Source: Leptolyngbya boryana PCC 6306 (lineage in GTDB: Bacteria > Cyanobacteriota > Cyanobacteriia > Leptolyngbyales > Leptolyngbyaceae). Taken from it: DNA of 64,000 nt. Where the stretch lies: the NCBI RefSeq assembly GCF_000353285.1, contig NZ_KB731324.1:1444577-1508576 (forward strand). Reading direction: 5' to 3'. Made by a program: the position numbers and the translations under genes. Below the pieces are notes generated by a model. The model saw only the letters and a program-made list of their open reading frames with translations, ran no database searches and was not told the DNA's origin. This document shows positions 61,383 to 64,000 of the stretch, one piece after another (position 1 is the first letter of the stretch; each line of letters begins with the position of its first letter).

Positions 61383-63703
61383 TCGCGGATACCTCGCAGT
61401 CCATATTGTGCGATCGTGCTCAGTAATCTGGCTTCTCGTGCTTTAATCTGAGCAATTTGTTCAGGTGAGATTTCCAAGATTGGCGCAGGGGATTTTGTCC
61501 AAAATTGAGTCAGCGTGTGTGAAAGCATGTGCTGTTCTCTGGGAGTGAAATAAGTAAACGCTAGTCGGAGCGAGGGCAGTGCTTCGAGAAATGCTTCGTC
61601 ATCAAACTGGGCAATGATGCGATCGATTTGATTTAACAGCTCTGGAGAACGCTGGATCATCTCACGCGCAATGCTGAAAAGCCCTGTTAAGAAATCGCCT
61701 AAGTGATTAGAAATCGCATATAAATCGGTTAAAACTTGCTCAGTGGGAGCTTCGTCTAGTACCCATAGTGCGCCAATGGTTGCACCTCGTAGAACTGGAT
61801 TTTGAGTTTGCTCCTGGCTCGTGCGGGCGAGAACGGCGATAAAGGTTTCACGATCGAGATTCAGTGTGCGATCGCATCTTTGCACTGTTTCAAGGAGCGT
61901 TTTGACTGCATTGAGAAGCTGTTGATCTTGATCTCGAACTTGTCCAAGACTTTCTAAAAGCCAAAGGCTGCGAGTAAAAGTAACCTGCAAGAGATAGCCA
62001 ATTTCTGCATGTTCTGCAATTCCCAGAAGTTCATCATAGCTATAGAGATAAAGTAAATGCGTTAATGTGCTAGTAACAGCAAAGAAATCACTATCAGATT
62101 GAATCAGCGTGAGAAGCTGCTGATAGAGAGGAGGAATCAGTGTTTGAACTCCCATTAAGCAAGCATCAAGTAAGAGTAAGGCAGCACTTTCAGATTGCTG
62201 CTCACATTGTTTTGCAAGCTCTAGCAATCGCATCTCAGCCGCTTCCAGTAAAGTAGACCCATAAATAGCAGCTTCAATGCAACTGCCTTCATAAGCAGGA
62301 CTCCACGCGATCGACCATTCCTCCCACTGAATCGAGAGATCCTGACGTGCAGCCAGATCGATTCCACCTGTGCGATTAAAGCCCGCAATTTGTAAGATTC
62401 GCAGTTGGTGCAAAAGTTGAGAGCAGGCGGGTTCTTCGAGTAGATTGAGTTGAACAATTCGCCCAATCGGTTGGGGTTCTAAATCATGCTGTTTTAATTG
62501 CTGCTTGATCTCTTGAACTAAAGGCGGAACAGAAATTCCCGCAGCAAGTTTCCCTCGTTCTGACCCGCGAAAAACTTCATGGACTGCCCGCAGTAGGGGG
62601 TGAGTGGTTGTCACTTCTTCTTTGATTAAAGAAGTTACGATCGCGTCAATGATATCCTGTCGCCAAATCTCTGCATGACTTCGCAAAGCAGCGAGAGCAT
62701 GGGCAGCAGATTCAACGGCGATCAAATCTGCCGCGCTGATCAGTTGTTGATGTGATCGTAATGCTGTCACGATTTGAGCAAACACTTCGCGATAGATCGC
62801 ATTGTGAGTGTAAGTGTCTTCTTGAGCGGAGCTTTGATAACGATGCTGCCAAACCTGATGATAGAAGCCTGGATTGGGCATTCCCGCATCATATCCAGTC
62901 AGGCTATCTAAGCGATCGTAAGAAAAAGGAGTCAGCGCAATGCCTTGCTGAACGATCGCAGGTTTAAGGCACTGTTCAAGATAGGAAAAGACTAGGCTTG
63001 CTTGTGGCTCAGTCGGTGGATTCAAAAGCTGAGTGTGAAGTGCATAACTATGAAAGCCACCCGTTACCACTAAGATTTGACCCCCGTATCGCGCGATCGC
63101 TTGCCGAATTTTCTCGGTCATAAAGGCTTCACGCTGCTGATCTTCGAGTGTGGGTTCGTCTAAAGCTCGACAGTGAAAACAAAACTGATGCGCTCGATCG
63201 AGATAAGTTTCCAAAGTCAGCGCTGGATCAATTTCAAATAAATGATCCCAGAGATGATCCAGCCCTTCAATTCCAAGCGTTTCGCATAATTGGCTGACGT
63301 ACTGACTTTGGCGAAGCTCTCGATCGCTATAACGATGATGAGCCGTTTTTGTCGTCGCCATTTTCGACCAGGGCAAATCAATGAATTCAGCCGGAATGTC
63401 TAATTCTTTGGCGATTTGTAGCGCTTGCCATTCTGGAGAATAGACACAGTAAGGATAGAACGCAGCTAAGCGAGTATTGTCTGAAAAATGCGCATAGCTA
63501 TAAACCGCGATCGGTAATTGGTGCAGTAAGTTAAGCTCGGAAATTTGATCATTAAAATCCGCAGGCCCTTCAATCAAAATTGCAGCAGGGCGAATCTTCG
63601 TTGCAAGTTCTCGAACAAATCGCGCACAAGCAGGACTATGATGGCGAACTGGAAAAAAGATCACCTTCGCATCTAAATTCAGAATTGAAGTATCAAAATC
63701 CAT
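61379..63703 (-). CDS. DUF5682 family protein, 774 aa
   Basis: The N-terminus (KVIFFPVRHHSPACARFVRELATKIRPAAILIEGPADFND) is the recognisable DUF5682 start, with a His pair that resembles TraB/EreA-type hydrolase folds. The middle and C-terminus are long helical repeats. No further catalytic residues are certain. ATG 63703 overlaps the AAA+ stop by one base (TAATG). Function unknown; the gene recurs next to MoxR/VWA/SWIM genes in other bacteria (recalled, not searched). Confidence 0.8.
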   Translation of the reverse strand: MDFDTSILNLDAKVIFFPVRHHSPACARFVRELATKIRPAAILIEGPADFNDQISELNLLHQLPIAVYSYAHFSDNTRLAAFYPYCVYSPEWQALQIAKELDIPAEFIDLPWSKMATTKTAHHRYSDRELRQSQYVSQLCETLGIEGLDHLWDHLFEIDPALTLETYLDRAHQFCFHCRALDEPTLEDQQREAFMTEKIRQAIARYGGQILVVTGGFHSYALHTQLLNPPTEPQASLVFSYLEQCLKPAIVQQGIALTPFSYDRLDSLTGYDAGMPNPGFYHQVWQHRYQSSAQEDTYTHNAIYREVFAQIVTALRSHQQLISAADLIAVESAAHALAALRSHAEIWRQDIIDAIVTSLIKEEVTTTHPLLRAVHEVFRGSERGKLAAGISVPPLVQEIKQQLKQHDLEPQPIGRIVQLNLLEEPACSQLLHQLRILQIAGFNRTGGIDLAARQDLSIQWEEWSIAWSPAYEGSCIEAAIYGSTLLEAAEMRLLELAKQCEQQSESAALLLLDACLMGVQTLIPPLYQQLLTLIQSDSDFFAVTSTLTHLLYLYSYDELLGIAEHAEIGYLLQVTFTRSLWLLESLGQVRDQDQQLLNAVKTLLETVQRCDRTLNLDRETFIAVLARTSQEQTQNPVLRGATIGALWVLDEAPTEQVLTDLYAISNHLGDFLTGLFSIAREMIQRSPELLNQIDRIIAQFDDEAFLEALPSLRLAFTYFTPREQHMLSHTLTQFWTKSPAPILEISPEQIAQIKAREARLLSTIAQYGLRGIRE

Positions 63704-64000
63704 TACAACACCTGATGATGAGCCGTGTAATAGTCTTGCCAAAGCTGGTCTTGGCGATTTTTTACTACATGATTAAAGTAATGCCGGAGCTTTTTCAAAT
63801 CATCGGTTGCATCTTTTAAAGCAGAACCGACTAAGCTGTGTAAAAGATTTTCAGGAGTGGGAGCGCGATCGCCATAATAATAAGCATGAATCACCGAAGC
63901 ATATCCGACTGAAACTGCCTCAGCGGTACTCATCACAGTTGTGAGCGGCTCAAATGTTCGACCATCTTCAGTTTGTCCGGTGCGAAGCTCGCGAAATGTG
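63703..64000 (-). CDS. MoxR-like AAA+ ATPase, C-terminal part, cut by window edge
   Basis: The open frame runs to the edge. The visible part reads RELRTGQTEDGRTFEPLTTVMSTAEAVSVGYASVIHAYYYG, the typical lid region ('STAEAVSV') of MoxR-type ATPases paired with SWIM and VWA proteins. Walker motifs lie outside the window. Confidence 0.75.
   Translation of the reverse strand, partial: TFRELRTGQTEDGRTFEPLTTVMSTAEAVSVGYASVIHAYYYGDRAPTPENLLHSLVGSALKDATDDLKKLRHYFNHVVKNRQDQLWQDYYTAHHQVL

Noticed and set aside
1-64000. GCGATCGC palindromes throughout
   Set aside because: These are HIP1 sites, normal in cyanobacteria, and not a novel signal.

Overview
The window comes from a cyanobacterium, probably a filamentous one. 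HIP1 palindromes (GCGATCGC) are dense. The chromosomal genes include typical cyanobacterial families: a Ycf66 protein, a CSP41b-like SDR, an SLH-OprB porin, and multi-PAS hybrid kinases next to REC-wHTH regulators. The species cannot be fixed from the sequence.

Positions 1-20552 are an integrated phage-like element. The left edge holds the 3' end of a tyrosine recombinase. The right edge is a 54-nt 3' fragment of a tRNA-Val(GAC) gene, which I read as attR. Between them lie an Acb2/Tad1-like nucleotide sponge, a tRNA-like structure, an HU protein, a reverse-strand operon with an HK97-gp10-like protein, a forward structural operon (terminase-small-like protein, tail proteins of 923 and 1224 aa, holin-like proteins) and a reverse-strand cassette with a GT2 glycosyltransferase. 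Many genes overlap by 1-8 nt, and several one-helix proteins are only 37-66 aa. A 9-10 nt motif, GTTCTGGGG(G), occurs 18 times on both strands between 1539 and 18902. By eye I found none in the remaining 43 kb. No portal, capsid or large terminase is visible.

Positions 20553-38400 are a mobile-element-rich chromosomal region. It has small membrane proteins, a secreted rhodanese, a broken IS5-type transposase carrying a 40-nt foldback insertion, a large two-component pair (REC-wHTH-HPt-REC-GGDEF-like and 5xPAS-GAF-hybrid kinase), a lipoprotein, an O-methyltransferase, a VOC-like protein, a 196-bp foldback repeat, a second REC-PAS-kinase with a CheY-like protein, and a bicovalent-type FAD oxidase. 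An IS630 copy has landed exactly in the stop codon of a GlsB-type gene, and beside it is an IS5-like transposase with an in-frame stop.

Positions 38400-64000 are mostly single-copy chromosomal genes. A yybP-ykoY (Mn2+) riboswitch with its own terminator precedes a Gdt1/Mnx-type exporter. A NitT/TauT-type ABC operon has a terminator after its binding-protein gene and a divergent GntR regulator. An SLH porin is followed by an MbnP/MbnH copper/di-haem pair. Then come a TIR-TM-14xWD40 protein, CSP41-like SDR, Ycf66, an ArnT-like glycosyltransferase, MgtC and a U32 peptidase/hydroxylase. The right edge is a tightly coupled operon, MoxR-like AAA+ > DUF5682 > VWA > SWIM, a poorly characterised gene set that I consider the best candidate for an undescribed multi-protein system here. 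The GTTCTGGGG motif of the prophage is the strongest unexplained sequence signal.
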